A DNA stretch of 64,000 nt from Streptomyces violaceusniger (GTDB lineage: Bacteria > Actinomycetota > Actinomycetes > Streptomycetales > Streptomycetaceae). A model generated the notes under the pieces. The model was not told the origin of the DNA and searched no databases. It saw only the letters and a program-made list of their open reading frames with translations. Below are positions 17,877 through 25,753 of this stretch, piece after piece (within the stretch, counting starts at the first letter, position 1; the number at the start of each line of letters is the position of its first letter). The translations under genes were made by a program, and so were the position numbers. The stretch is from positions 8,990,001 to 9,054,000 of the forward strand of contig BJHW01000001.1 of NCBI GenBank assembly GCA_005405945.1, written 5' to 3'.

Positions 17877-17905
17877 GGGCTTTCAGGGCTTTCAGGGCTT
17901 TCAGG
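17877..17905. repeat. Short tandem repeat between convergent genes
   Basis: A nine-base unit (GGCTTTCAG) is repeated three times in a row and followed by a shortened copy (GGCTTCAG). It lies just outside the stop codons of the GNAT and DsbA-like genes. Confidence 0.7.
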
Positions 17906-17908
17906 GCT

Positions 17909-18424
17909 TCAGGACCGCTCGGCGACGAGCCGGGCGGCGATCTCCTCCACGCGCTCCCGCAGCCCCTCCTGGCTCTTGCCGCCGTCGAGCCGCTCGCCGC
18001 CGATCACATACGTAGGGGTGCCGGTGACCCCGATCGCCCGGCCCTCGGCCTGGTCCGCGTCCACGATCAGGATGTGCCGGCCGTCGACCAGCGCGGTGTC
18101 CATCTCCTCGGCGTCCAGCCCCAGTTCCCGGGCCACCTCCACCAGCAGCGGCTCACCGCGGGTCCCGAGCTCCTCGGTGCGCTCCAGGACGGCCTCGACG
18201 AACGGCCAGCCGCGGCCCTGGGCGATGGCCTCCTCGGCCGCCTGGGCCGCCGCGTGGGCGTGCCGGTGGCGCTCCAGCGGGAAGTGGCGCAGCCGGATGT
18301 CCAGCGCGTCCTGGAAGCGGTCGCGCAGCGCGCGCAGATCGCCCAGGGCGGTACGGCAGTCGGGGCACTGCAGCTCGCACCAGACGTCGAGCACGGGGAG
18401 GGGAGAGGGGTCGGTGTGGCTCAT
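17909..18424 (-). CDS. DsbA/FrnE-like thioredoxin-fold oxidoreductase
   Basis: A 171-residue protein with a CPDC redox motif near the N-terminus (WCELQCPDCRTAL), helical insertion sequences and the cis-Pro region GVTGTPTYVIGGERLDG. It has no signal peptide, so it should act in the cytoplasm, like other DsbA-family (FrnE-type) proteins of actinomycetes. The start is the ATG that gives MSHTDPSPLP. It may catalyse thiol-disulfide exchange or glutathione/mycothiol-type chemistry. Confidence 0.85.
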   Translation of the reverse strand: MSHTDPSPLPVLDVWCELQCPDCRTALGDLRALRDRFQDALDIRLRHFPLERHRHAHAAAQAAEEAIAQGRGWPFVEAVLERTEELGTRGEPLLVEVARELGLDAEEMDTALVDGRHILIVDADQAEGRAIGVTGTPTYVIGGERLDGGKSQEGLRERVEEIAARLVAERS

Positions 18425-18556
18425 GGGGCCAGTCTTCCAGCCCCCGGAGCCTGCTCCGTACCCGGAGATGTCCCTGATCCCGGGCTCGGGCCATGGCCTC
18501 GGCCGCCTTACGGGGTGCACGATGGACATACCGGAAGCCCAGTTGCGGGAGGAACG

Positions 18557-19018
18557 ATGCTGACCGACACCATCTGCGCCGCGCTGTCCGCGGCCGGTCT
18601 GGGCATCGCCGGGCTGACCGCGTACCGCAAGCGGTTCCTGGCGGCGACCCGGATCGCCGCCTACGCCCTGATCCCGCTGGGCCTGGCGATGACCGGCGTC
18701 CTGGACTGGCTGACCGACATCGTCTTCAAGCCGAGCATCTGGCTGGGCTTCGGTCTGCTGGGCCTCTCCTGGGCGCTGTTCATGATCACCCGGGCGGTCG
18801 AGCACCGCTCCGGCGGCACCCGTAAGGAGCGCCGCGCGGCGGCCGCCGCCGAACGTGCCGGCGGGGTGTCCGCGGGGGCCTCGGAGCCCGCCCTGGGGCC
18901 CGGCCGGGGAGCCACCGGGGTCAAGGCGTCGGGGAAGCCGAAGATCAAGGGCGGAACGAGCTCTGGCACAGATGACTTCTCCGACATCGAGGCCATACTC
19001 AAAAAGCACGGGATCTGA
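18557..19018 (+). CDS. Two-span membrane protein of unknown function
   Basis: A 153-residue protein with a GGAGGAACG ribosome-binding site before ATG 18557. It has hydrophobic segments near 5-20 and 34-70 (ALIPLGLAMTGVLDWLTDIV, then WLGFGLLGLSWALFMITRAV). A basic, Ala/Gly-rich cytoplasmic tail ends in a DFSDIEAILKKHGI helix. The conserved-looking C-terminal helix may bind a partner. No family is recognised. Confidence 0.75.
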   Translation: MLTDTICAALSAAGLGIAGLTAYRKRFLAATRIAAYALIPLGLAMTGVLDWLTDIVFKPSIWLGFGLLGLSWALFMITRAVEHRSGGTRKERRAAAAAERAGGVSAGASEPALGPGRGATGVKASGKPKIKGGTSSGTDDFSDIEAILKKHGI

Positions 19019-19190
19019 CAAGCGACCGATCAAAAAACGATCACTGGTCGCAGGCGGGCTCATGGCTGGGTCATGATCTCCGCGAGATGTTGCAATCACC
19101 GCCCGGGGAGCAATCCCCATCGAAGGACCCCCTGTTCCGCCGAGCGACGAGACCCGTGGCTGTCTCTTCGCCCTCTCGCAGCCGCCGCTG

Positions 19191-19259
19191 ATGCTGTTCC
19201 TGGCGTTCATCGGCACCCTGCTCTTCGTGACCGCCGTCCACGACCTCCACCGGTGGTGA
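19191..19259 (+). CDS. Possible 22-residue hydrophobic peptide
   Basis: The frame reads MLFLAFIGTLLFVTAVHDLH then RW and a stop. It is a single membrane-length helix and is open further upstream without a clear start or ribosome-binding site. It could be the end of a small membrane protein whose start is obscured. Support is weak. Confidence 0.25.
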   Translation: MLFLAFIGTLLFVTAVHDLHRW

Positions 19260-19270
19260 GGCGGCGCCCT

Positions 19271-19362
19271 GTCCGGTTACCGATGGTGAGGCGTCCAGCC
19301 CGGCTACCGGTGGTGAGGTGTCCAGCCCGGCTACCGATGGTGAGGCGTCCAGCCCGGCCTCC
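19271..19362. repeat. 27-bp tandem repeat downstream of the CGNR gene
   Basis: About three and a half copies of GTCCAGCCCGGCTACCGATG plus GTGAGGC run in tandem (19293-19319 and 19320-19346 complete, partial copies on both sides). It lies after the restored stop of the leftward CGNR gene. It would be read as a protein tail only because of the frameshift in that gene. Confidence 0.75.
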
Positions 19363-19381
19363 GACCGCCGTACGCGGGCGG

Positions 19382-19950
19382 TCAGCTCGCGGCCTCGCGG
19401 CGCCGGGCGCGGTAGGCCGCGACATGCAGCCGGTTGCCGCAGGTGCGGCTGTCGCAGTAGCGCCGGGAGCGGTTGCGGGACAGGTCCACGAAGGCGTGGC
19501 GGCAGTCCGGGGCCTCACAGCGGCGCAGCCGTTCCCGCTCGCCCCCACCACGAGGAACGCCAGCGCCATCCCGCCGTCGGCCGCGAGGTGGTCGGCCAGC
19601 GAGGCGCCGGGTGCGAAGTAGTGCACATGCCAGTCGTAGCCGTCGTGGTCGGTGAGCCGGGGTGTGGTGCCGGCCGCGGCGATCATCGCGTTGAGCAGTT
19701 CGGCGGTGCGGTGGGCGGCGCCCTCGTTCCCGGCCGCCGCGAAGACCTCGGCGAACCGGGCCCGTACGGCCCGTACCGCGGTGAGATCGCGCTCCCCGAG
19801 CGTGCCGATGTCGCTGATGTCATTGCGCTCGACGAACCGGCGCAGTGCGGCGACATCGGCGAGGTCGTCCCGGTCCGCGCCCTCGGGCGCGGTGTTCACC
19901 AGATCGACGACGGCGTCGAGCGCGCACCGGGTGTCGTGGTTGATCAGCAC
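19382..19950 (-). CDS. CGNR zinc-finger (ABATE-domain) transcriptional regulator (frameshifted)
   Basis: An N-terminal ABATE-type domain (VLINHDTRCALDAVVDLVNT) is followed by a C-terminal CGNR zinc finger. The frame breaks at the C run 19542-19546. One added base gives CEAPDCRHAFVDLSRNRSRR, then YCDSRTCGNRLHVAAYRARR and a stop at 19382. The restored protein has about 189 residues with the classic CxxxxC and CDSRTCGNR knuckles. Such proteins are stress- or metabolite-linked regulators; the targets are unknown. Confidence 0.85.
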
Positions 19951-20099
19951 GATTGGCTCCCTGGCCGGCTGGGTCGGCGGCTGCCCCTGGGCTGCCCTCG
20001 ATCTGCCCGACTCTAGTCCTGCCGGGCCCCGGACGTGTCCCAGGCGGCCCCGAGCGATCCATGCGACGGCCCCGGGGCGACGGCCCCGGGCGGTCACAC

Positions 20100-20143
20100 G
20101 ACGGTGCCGTCACCGCGGGTGCTGCCGCGGCGACGGCACCGTC
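20100..20143 (-). terminator. Long hairpin after ssgB
   Basis: A 19-bp stem with a single mismatch (GACGGTGCCGTC and CCGCGG arms) and a 6-base loop, located about 120 bases beyond the ssgB stop and before the CGNR gene. Confidence 0.7.
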
Positions 20144-20263
20144 GCCTGCCTCTGCCGTTGTCGGGATTGCCATGGTCGGGATCGTCGGTACGTGATGCGG
20201 TCGCGCCCCGGCTCGCGCCGTCTCCCCGAGTCGGACGGCCGAGCGCTCAGCTCTCGCCGGGTC

Positions 20264-20677
20264 TCAGCTCTCCGCCAGGATGTGGGAGAGCTCTGTGTCG
20301 AGGTCGAAATGGCGGTGTTCGGTACCGGGTGGCACCGCGGCGTCGGTTCGCTTCAGGAACGACTCCAGGGCCCGCGCCGGGGCTTCGAGCAGTGCCTCCC
20401 CTTCCGGGGAGCTCAGGGCGATGCAGACGACTCCCTGGCCGTGGCTGCGGGACGGCCACACCCGGACGTCGCCGGTGCCGGTGGGCCGGTGCAGACCCTC
20501 GGCGAGAAGATCGCGGGCAAACACCCATTCGACCGTCTCTTCGGCTCCGGTGTGGAAGGTGGCGTGCACGGCGTAAGGGTCGGCCGTGTCATACCGCAGG
20601 CCCGCGGGTACAGGCAGTGAGGATTCGCTCGACACAACGAGGCGCAGGTGCAGCTCGCAGCTGACCGTGGTGTTCAT
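20264..20677 (-). CDS. ssgB: Sporulation-specific cell division protein SsgB
   Basis: SsgB localises with SsgA at future septa and recruits FtsZ at the onset of sporulation-specific division. The 137-residue length and the sequence (MNTTVSCELHLRLVVSSESS, YAVHATFHTG, EWVFARDLL, HGQGVVCIALSSPEGEALLE) match the highly conserved SsgB group rather than the variable SsgA-like paralogues. The ATG at 20677 has a GAAAGG site upstream. In S. coelicolor ssgB transcription depends on SigH; a GTTT element upstream is compatible, but I cannot place a convincing -10. Confidence 0.95.
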   Translation of the reverse strand: MNTTVSCELHLRLVVSSESSLPVPAGLRYDTADPYAVHATFHTGAEETVEWVFARDLLAEGLHRPTGTGDVRVWPSRSHGQGVVCIALSSPEGEALLEAPARALESFLKRTDAAVPPGTEHRHFDLDTELSHILAES

Positions 20678-20867
20678 AAGCGCCAGGGCCTTTCGCTCAG
20701 TGTGCGCTCGGGGATTCGCACGTCGGCGAAATCGACATGCCACCTACGGTGCCGTTGTAAACCCCTCTGACCGTTTTGCGGCTCTTCTGGTAGCTCATGC
20801 GGCCCAGCTTTCGGTCGGCCACCACCGCCGTTCCGGTGACTTCAAACGATCAGGTAAGTTGGGTCAC

Positions 20868-21323
20868 ATGAATGCGGAGAGTGACGGGCGGCGCGGGGCC
20901 GCCGAGGCGGGGCCCCAGGTCGCGACGGGGGACGACGCGCCGGAGAAGGAGCCGGTATGGGGCTCCCGGGCGCCGCGGTTCATCAAGCGGTCGCGCCCGC
21001 TCCATCTGAGCTGGCAGGTCGGCGTGTTCATCGTCGGCCTCGGGGTCGTGGCTCTGGGCGTCATCCTGCTGCCCCTGCCCGGCCCGGGGTGGCTGGTGAT
21101 CTTCGCCGGAATGGCGATCTGGGCGACCGAGTTCGTCTGGGCCCAGCTGGTGCTGGCCTGGACCAAACGCAAGGTCACCGAGGCGGCGCACCGCGCCCTG
21201 GACCCGAAGGTGCGCAGGCGCAATCTCATACTGACCACGATCGCGGTGGTGATCTGCGCCGTGGCGGTGTCGGCCTATGTGTGGAAGTTCGGCGTCGTGA
21301 TGCCGTGGAAGATCGAGCAGTGA
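20868..21323 (+). CDS. PGPGW-family membrane protein (TIGR02611-like)
   Basis: A 151-residue protein. A polar N-terminus is followed by a hydrophobic hairpin with the family signature LPLPGPGWLVIFAGMAIWAT, then an amphipathic region and a final span (ILTTIAVVICAVAVSAYVW). Function is unknown in the family. It is divergent from ssgB with a shared 190-bp upstream region and lies just before a tRNA-Val gene. Confidence 0.8.
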   Translation: MNAESDGRRGAAEAGPQVATGDDAPEKEPVWGSRAPRFIKRSRPLHLSWQVGVFIVGLGVVALGVILLPLPGPGWLVIFAGMAIWATEFVWAQLVLAWTKRKVTEAAHRALDPKVRRRNLILTTIAVVICAVAVSAYVWKFGVVMPWKIEQ

Positions 21324-21389
21324 GCGGTCCGGTGTCGCAGGACTGGTCATGAGCACGGTCCGGCATGCGCTAATGTTGGGCGTGCGCCA

Positions 21390-21461
21390 GGGCGATTAGC
21401 TCAGTGGGAGAGCGCTTCGTTCACACCGAAGAGGTCACTGGTTCGAACCCAGTATCGCCCA
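21390..21461 (+). tRNA. tRNA-Val (CAC), copy 1
   Basis: A 72-nt cloverleaf. The acceptor GGGCGAT pairs with ATCGCCC, and the anticodon loop TTCACAC gives CAC for GTG codons. It is identical to the copy at 29112. Confidence 0.94.
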
Positions 21462-21468
21462 CCCTGGA

Positions 21469-21506
21469 CCGAGGGCCCGGAAGGCATCAGCCTTCCGGGC
21501 CCTCGG
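21469..21506 (+). terminator. Terminator after tRNA-Val copy 1
   Basis: A perfect 17-bp stem (CCGAGGGCCCGGAAGGC with its complement) around an ATCA loop, starting eight bases after the tRNA. Confidence 0.85.
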
Positions 21507-21600
21507 CGTTGCCGCATGTCCGAAGGTGCCCGGCGTGCGGGACGGAAGGTCTCGGGTGCCTGTCCGAAGGTGTCCGCGGCGCATCACGCAAGGTGCCCGG

Positions 21601-21735
21601 TGCCAAGCGCTCGGCGCGGCCCTCCCAAGCGCTTTCGTCGAAGCGCTTCACCTCGATCCTGAGTGATCCTGTCCGAACCGTTGACGTACGCCTCATTGGT
21701 CCCTAACTTGTCCCGGCAAGCGCTTGCCTAAAACG
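21601..21735 (+). promoter_or_regulatory. Promoter and multiple palindromic operators of the rhamnogalacturonan operon
   Basis: A SigA/HrdB-like promoter is visible: TTGACG at 21681-21686, 17 bp, TAACTT at 21704-21709. A perfect 14-bp palindrome GGCAAGCGCTTGCC (21715-21728) covers the expected start site, and AAAACGTTTC follows. Upstream lie GAAGCGCTTC (21640-21649) and two AAGCGCT half-like sites (21605 and 21627). The AAGCGCTT core is typical of LacI-family operators that control sugar genes. No LacI gene is in the window, so the repressor would act in trans. Confidence 0.7.
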
Positions 21736-21783
21736 TTTCAAGCTAGCGGGGCAGTCGGACGACCTGCCCGGGAGGGGCGTGTC

Positions 21784-23063
21784 ATGGGTGCTGGGCGATG
21801 GACGGCGAGGGCGAGAGGGGTCCGGGCGGCCGCGGCCCTGGTGGCCGCGCTGGGGCTGCTGGCCACCGGCTGTGGCGGGGGAAGCGATTCCGGAGACGGC
21901 AAGGTGACCATCCGCTACTCGTGGTGGGGCGCCAAGGACCGTGCGGAGCTGATCCAGAAGACGGTCAGGCTCTTCGAGAAGGAACATCCGAACATCAAGG
22001 TCAAGACGGACTTCTCCGAATACACCGACTTCTGGAGCAAGTTCAATACCCAGGCCGCGGGCGGAAACGCCCCGGACGTGTTCCAGAACTCTTACGCCTT
22101 CCTGCGCAAATACGGCGACAAGAACCTCCTGCTGGATCTGAACGGTCAGGCCGGCGCCGGAAATCTCAGCCTGAAGGGATTCCGCGACGGGCTGGAGAAG
22201 GCCGGGGATATCGACGGCAAGCTCCTCGGAGTGCCGGTCGGCGCCAATACCTTCGCCTTCTTCTACAACCCGGAAGCGTTCAAGAAGGCCGGAGTGACCG
22301 TCCAGGACGGATGGACCTGGGACGACTTCTTCGCGGCCGCCAAGAAGGTGCGCAAGGGCGACGGCACGCTCTACGGCGCCAGCGACAACGCCAATGTGAT
22401 GTACCTCTACGACCTGTATCTGCGGCAGAACGGCAAGGCGTTCTTCACCAAGGACAACAAGCTCGGCTTCACCAAGGACGACCTCACCGAGTGGTGGGGC
22501 CGCTGGCAGAGCCACGCCAAGGCCGACGAGCTGGTGCCGGGCAAGAAGTCCGAGCAGGCCAAGCCCAAGGCGTCGATCAGCGCCGATCTGTCGGCCTCCG
22601 AGTTCACCTGGGACAACTTCCTGGTCCGCTTCGCCGCCGAGACCAAGACCACCCTCGACCTCGGGCCGATCCCGACCATGGACGGCAAGCGCACCGGCCA
22701 GTACCTCTCCTCGCTGATGCTCAGCGGCTCCGCCCGCACCCAGCACCCAAGGAAGTCGCCCAGTTCATCGACTTCATGACCCATGACCCCGAGGTGGGCA
22801 AGATCATGGGCTACAACCGCGGCATCCCGGCGACCACCGCCCAGTACGACGCCTACAAGCCGCAGGGCGTCGACGCCAAGATCGCCGCGTATGAGAAGAG
22901 CGTGAGCGGCAAGCTGGAGCCGATCACCCCGCATCCGGCCGGCGCCGATGTCGCCGAGGCCGCCTTCCTGAGGATCTACACCCAGGTCGCGCTGGGGCAG
23001 AGCTCGATGGGCAAGGCCGTCGACCAGTTCTTCAGCGAGGCCGAGTCCGCGCTCGGCTCGTGA
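21784..23063 (+). CDS. ABC sugar transporter substrate-binding lipoprotein (frameshifted)
   Basis: A family 1 extracellular solute-binding protein that should deliver an oligosaccharide to the two permeases downstream. A basic N-terminus, hydrophobic core and lipobox LLATGC place the lipid-bearing Cys at residue 30. The frame breaks at the CCC run 22746-22748. One C restores TQHPKEVAQFIDFMTHDPEV and a protein of about 426 residues. A GGGAGGGG site precedes ATG 21784. The ligand is inferred from the linked lyase to be a rhamnogalacturonan fragment; the binding residues themselves were not assigned. Confidence 0.88.
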
Positions 23064-23074
23064 GGAGAGCTTCC

Positions 23075-24078
23075 GTGACACCGACCACGACGCATGCGGC
23101 GGACGGAGTGCGGCCTCCCGATGGGGCGACCCCGGAGAAGGCCGCCCCGGCACCGGCCCCGCCCCGGTGGCGGGGCGGCGGCAGGGCCGTCGGGAGACCC
23201 TTGCGGGCTATCTCTTCCTGACGCCCTGGTGCGTCGGGATCCTGCTGCTCACCCTCGGCCCGATGCTCGTCTCGCTCTATCTGGCGTTCACCGACTACAA
23301 CCTCTTCGACTCGCCGAAGTGGATCGGGTTCAAGAACTTCCAGGACCTCTTCGAGGACGACCGCTGGTGGACCTCGGTCCAGGTGACGCTGAAGTACGTG
23401 CTGATCGGCACCCCGCTGAAGCTGGCGGCGGCGCTCGCCGTGGCGCTGCTGCTGGTCAAGCCCCGTAAGGGCCAGGGCTTCTACCGCTCGGCGTTCTACG
23501 CCCCCTCGCTCATCGGCGCCAGTGTGAGCATCGGCATCGTCTGGCGGGCGATCTTCAACGACGACGCGATCGTCGACAAGTCGATGAGTCTTTTCGGCTG
23601 GGACGTCGGCGGCTGGATCGGCGACCCGGACTGGGCGCTGCCCACCCTCATCACCCTGACCGTCTGGCAGTTCGGCGCGCCGATGGTGATCTTCCTGGCC
23701 GGGCTGAAGCAGGTGCCGGGTGAGCTGTACGAGGCCGCCGCGATGGACGGCGCGGGCCGCTGGCGGCGCTTCCGGTCCATCACCCTGCCGATGATCTCGC
23801 CGGTGCTCTTCTTCAACCTCCTGCTGGAGCTCATCCACTCGTTCCAGGTCTTCACCTCGGCGGTGGTGATCGCGGGGTCGGGCACCAACACCGGCGGACC
23901 GGGCGACTCCCTGCTGGTCTACGGCTGGTACCTCTACGAGCAGGGCTTCCGCAATCTGCGCATGGGCTACGCCGCCGCGATGGCCTGGATGCTGATGCTC
24001 GGCATCGGCCTGGTGACCGCCGTGCTGTTCAAGACCCAGCGCGGCTGGGTGCACTACGAGGAGGAGGATGCCAAGTGA
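23075..24078 (+). CDS. ABC sugar permease, MalF/UgpA type (N-terminus frameshifted)
   Basis: A binding-protein-dependent inner-membrane permease with six predicted spans (GYLFLTPWCVGILLLTLGPM first). The EAA loop is YEAAAMDGAGRWRRFRSITL. GTG 23075 lies 11 bases after the lipoprotein stop with a GAGGAGAG site. The first 30 or so codons, an Ala/Pro-rich cytoplasmic stretch, are out of frame with the rest. One extra C in the runs at 23157-23165 joins them (PAPPPVAGRRQGRRETLAGY). If the shift were real, translation could start at GTG 23167. Confidence 0.88.
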
Positions 24079-24083
24079 GCGTG

Positions 24084-24177
24084 TCCCGGCGCGCTGCGCG
24101 GGCTGGACTGAGGAGCCGCGCAGCGACGAAGGAGCGAGCAGTGACGAAGGAAGCCCGCGCAGGGAAGCGCGCCGGGA
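24084..24177. repeat. Long inverted repeat between the two permease genes
   Basis: The left arm 24084-24104 and right arm 24152-24177 pair as 12 bp (TCCCGGCGCGCT) plus 9 bp (GCGCGGGCT) with a five-base bulge. The 47-base loop contains three AAGGA/GGAG-like sequences. It sits directly between the first permease stop and the second permease start, so it may set relative expression or be a palindromic insert. Confidence 0.55.
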
Positions 24178-24193
24178 CCGAGCGGGAGGAGGC

Positions 24194-25048
24194 ATGAGTG
24201 CTTCTGTGGCGGTCGGGCGGCGCGCACGGTCCGTCATCTGGCATGTGGGGGCGCTCGCCGTGCTGGCGGTGATCCTCTACCCCGTGGTGTGGGTGATCGG
24301 CGGCTCGTTCAAGCCCGGTGACCAGATCATCGGCAGCCTCCAGCTGCTGCCCACCGATCCGATCACCGACAACTACCGGCGGCTCAGCGACGGCATCGCC
24401 GACGTGCCGATCTCGACCTTCTTCACCAACTCGCTGCTGCTGGCGGTCGGTTCGGTGATCGGCGTGCTGTTCTCCTGCTCCCTGGCGGCCTACGCCTTCG
24501 CCAGGATCCGCTTCGCGGGGCGTGGCGCGCTGTTCACGCTCATGATCTCCACCCTGCTGCTGCCGTTCCAGGTGCTGATCATTCCGCAGTACATCCTGTT
24601 CCAGAAGCTGGGCCTGATCAACACCTATGTGCCGCTGCTGCTCGGCAAGTACCTGGCGGCGGACGCCTTCTTCGTCTTCCTGATGGTGCAGTTCATGCGC
24701 GGGCTGCCCCGGGAACTGGACGAGGCGGCCCGCCTGGACGGCTGTGGCCATCTGCGCATCTACTGGAACATCGTGCTGCCGCTGTGCCGCCCGGCCCTGA
24801 TCACCAGCGCGATCTTCACCTTCATCTGGTCCTGGAACGACTTCATCGGGCCGCTGCTCTACCTCAACGAACCGGACAAGTACACGGTCTCGCTGGGCCT
24901 GAAGCTCTTCATCGACCAGGACTCCGTCGCCGACTACGGAGGCATGGTCGCCATGTCGATGGTCGCCCTGCTGCCGGTGCTGCTGTTCTTCCTGGCCTTC
25001 CAGCGCTATCTGGTCGAGGGCGCGGCGACTTCCGGGCTGAAGGGCTGA
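24194..25048 (+). CDS. ABC sugar permease, MalG/UgpE type
   Basis: The second permease subunit, 284 residues and six spans. The EAA motif is LDEAARLDGCGHLRIYWNIV. ATG 24194 was chosen because GGGAGGAGG lies just upstream and MSASVAVGRRARSVIWHVGA is a normal N-terminus for the family. A longer frame from 24068 would add an unlikely charged extension across the inverted repeat. No ATPase gene is in the operon; a shared MsiK-type ATPase, known to serve many Streptomyces sugar importers, is the likely partner. Confidence 0.9.
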   Translation: MSASVAVGRRARSVIWHVGALAVLAVILYPVVWVIGGSFKPGDQIIGSLQLLPTDPITDNYRRLSDGIADVPISTFFTNSLLLAVGSVIGVLFSCSLAAYAFARIRFAGRGALFTLMISTLLLPFQVLIIPQYILFQKLGLINTYVPLLLGKYLAADAFFVFLMVQFMRGLPRELDEAARLDGCGHLRIYWNIVLPLCRPALITSAIFTFIWSWNDFIGPLLYLNEPDKYTVSLGLKLFIDQDSVADYGGMVAMSMVALLPVLLFFLAFQRYLVEGAATSGLKG

Positions 25049-25067
25049 GGCCGTCATGGGGAGAGCC

Positions 25068-25679
25068 ATGGGAGCCGCCGGGCCGGAAGCCGGGGGAGGA
25101 GCCGCCGTACGGCGCCCCACGCGCGGCCGACTGCGCTTCGCGCTGTTCGCCGAATGCCTGCTGACCGGCGTCTGGGTGGTGCTCGCCGCCCTGCCGGTGA
25201 TCACCCTGCTGCCCGCGTTCGCCGCCGGCTGTGCGCACCTGAGCCGCCATCTGGACGGTGAGCGGTCCACCTGGCGGGACTTCCTGGCCGGGCTGCGGGA
25301 GGCGACCCGGAGCGGCTGGCGGTTCTCCCTGCTGTGGTGGGCGGCGCTCGCGCTGCTCGCCTTCGATTTGCGGGTGGCCCGCTCCGGGGCCCTGCCCGGC
25401 GGGCCCGCGCTGATCGCCGTGAGCGTGGCGGGCCTGCTCGCGGTGGTCGTCCTCGGGCTGCGGACGGCGGCCTCACGGCGGCCCGGCACCGCTTGGCAGG
25501 CCGCCGCCCGTACCGCCGCGCGTCAGGGGCTGGCCGTCGACCCCGGCGGATCGCTGCTGCTCATCGGCGGGCTCGCCGTACTCGCCGTGGCCGCCTGGCA
25601 GATGCTGCCGCTGATCGCCCCGGCGGCGGGCGCCCTCGCGGGCTGTGCGGTCGCGGTGGAGCGCCGCGCCCGCGTCTGA
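25068..25679 (+). CDS. YesL-like (DUF624-type) membrane protein
   Basis: About 203 residues with four or five hydrophobic segments (LLTGVWVVLAALPVITLLPA, then LLWWAALALLAFDL and more). The position next to sugar permeases and the pattern of a first span followed by CAHLSRHLDGE resemble YesL, which accompanies pectin-fragment transporters in other bacteria. ATG 25068 is preferred because GGGGAG precedes it; ATG 25056 is an in-frame alternative. The role in transport is unknown. Confidence 0.65.
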   Translation: MGAAGPEAGGGAAVRRPTRGRLRFALFAECLLTGVWVVLAALPVITLLPAFAAGCAHLSRHLDGERSTWRDFLAGLREATRSGWRFSLLWWAALALLAFDLRVARSGALPGGPALIAVSVAGLLAVVVLGLRTAASRRPGTAWQAAARTAARQGLAVDPGGSLLLIGGLAVLAVAAWQMLPLIAPAAGALAGCAVAVERRARV

Positions 25680-25753
25680 CCCGGCGCCGCCCCTCCTCAA
25701 CGCGCCGGCCGCTCATGTCATGCACCTGCCCCCGTACGAAAGGTGAAGCGGAC

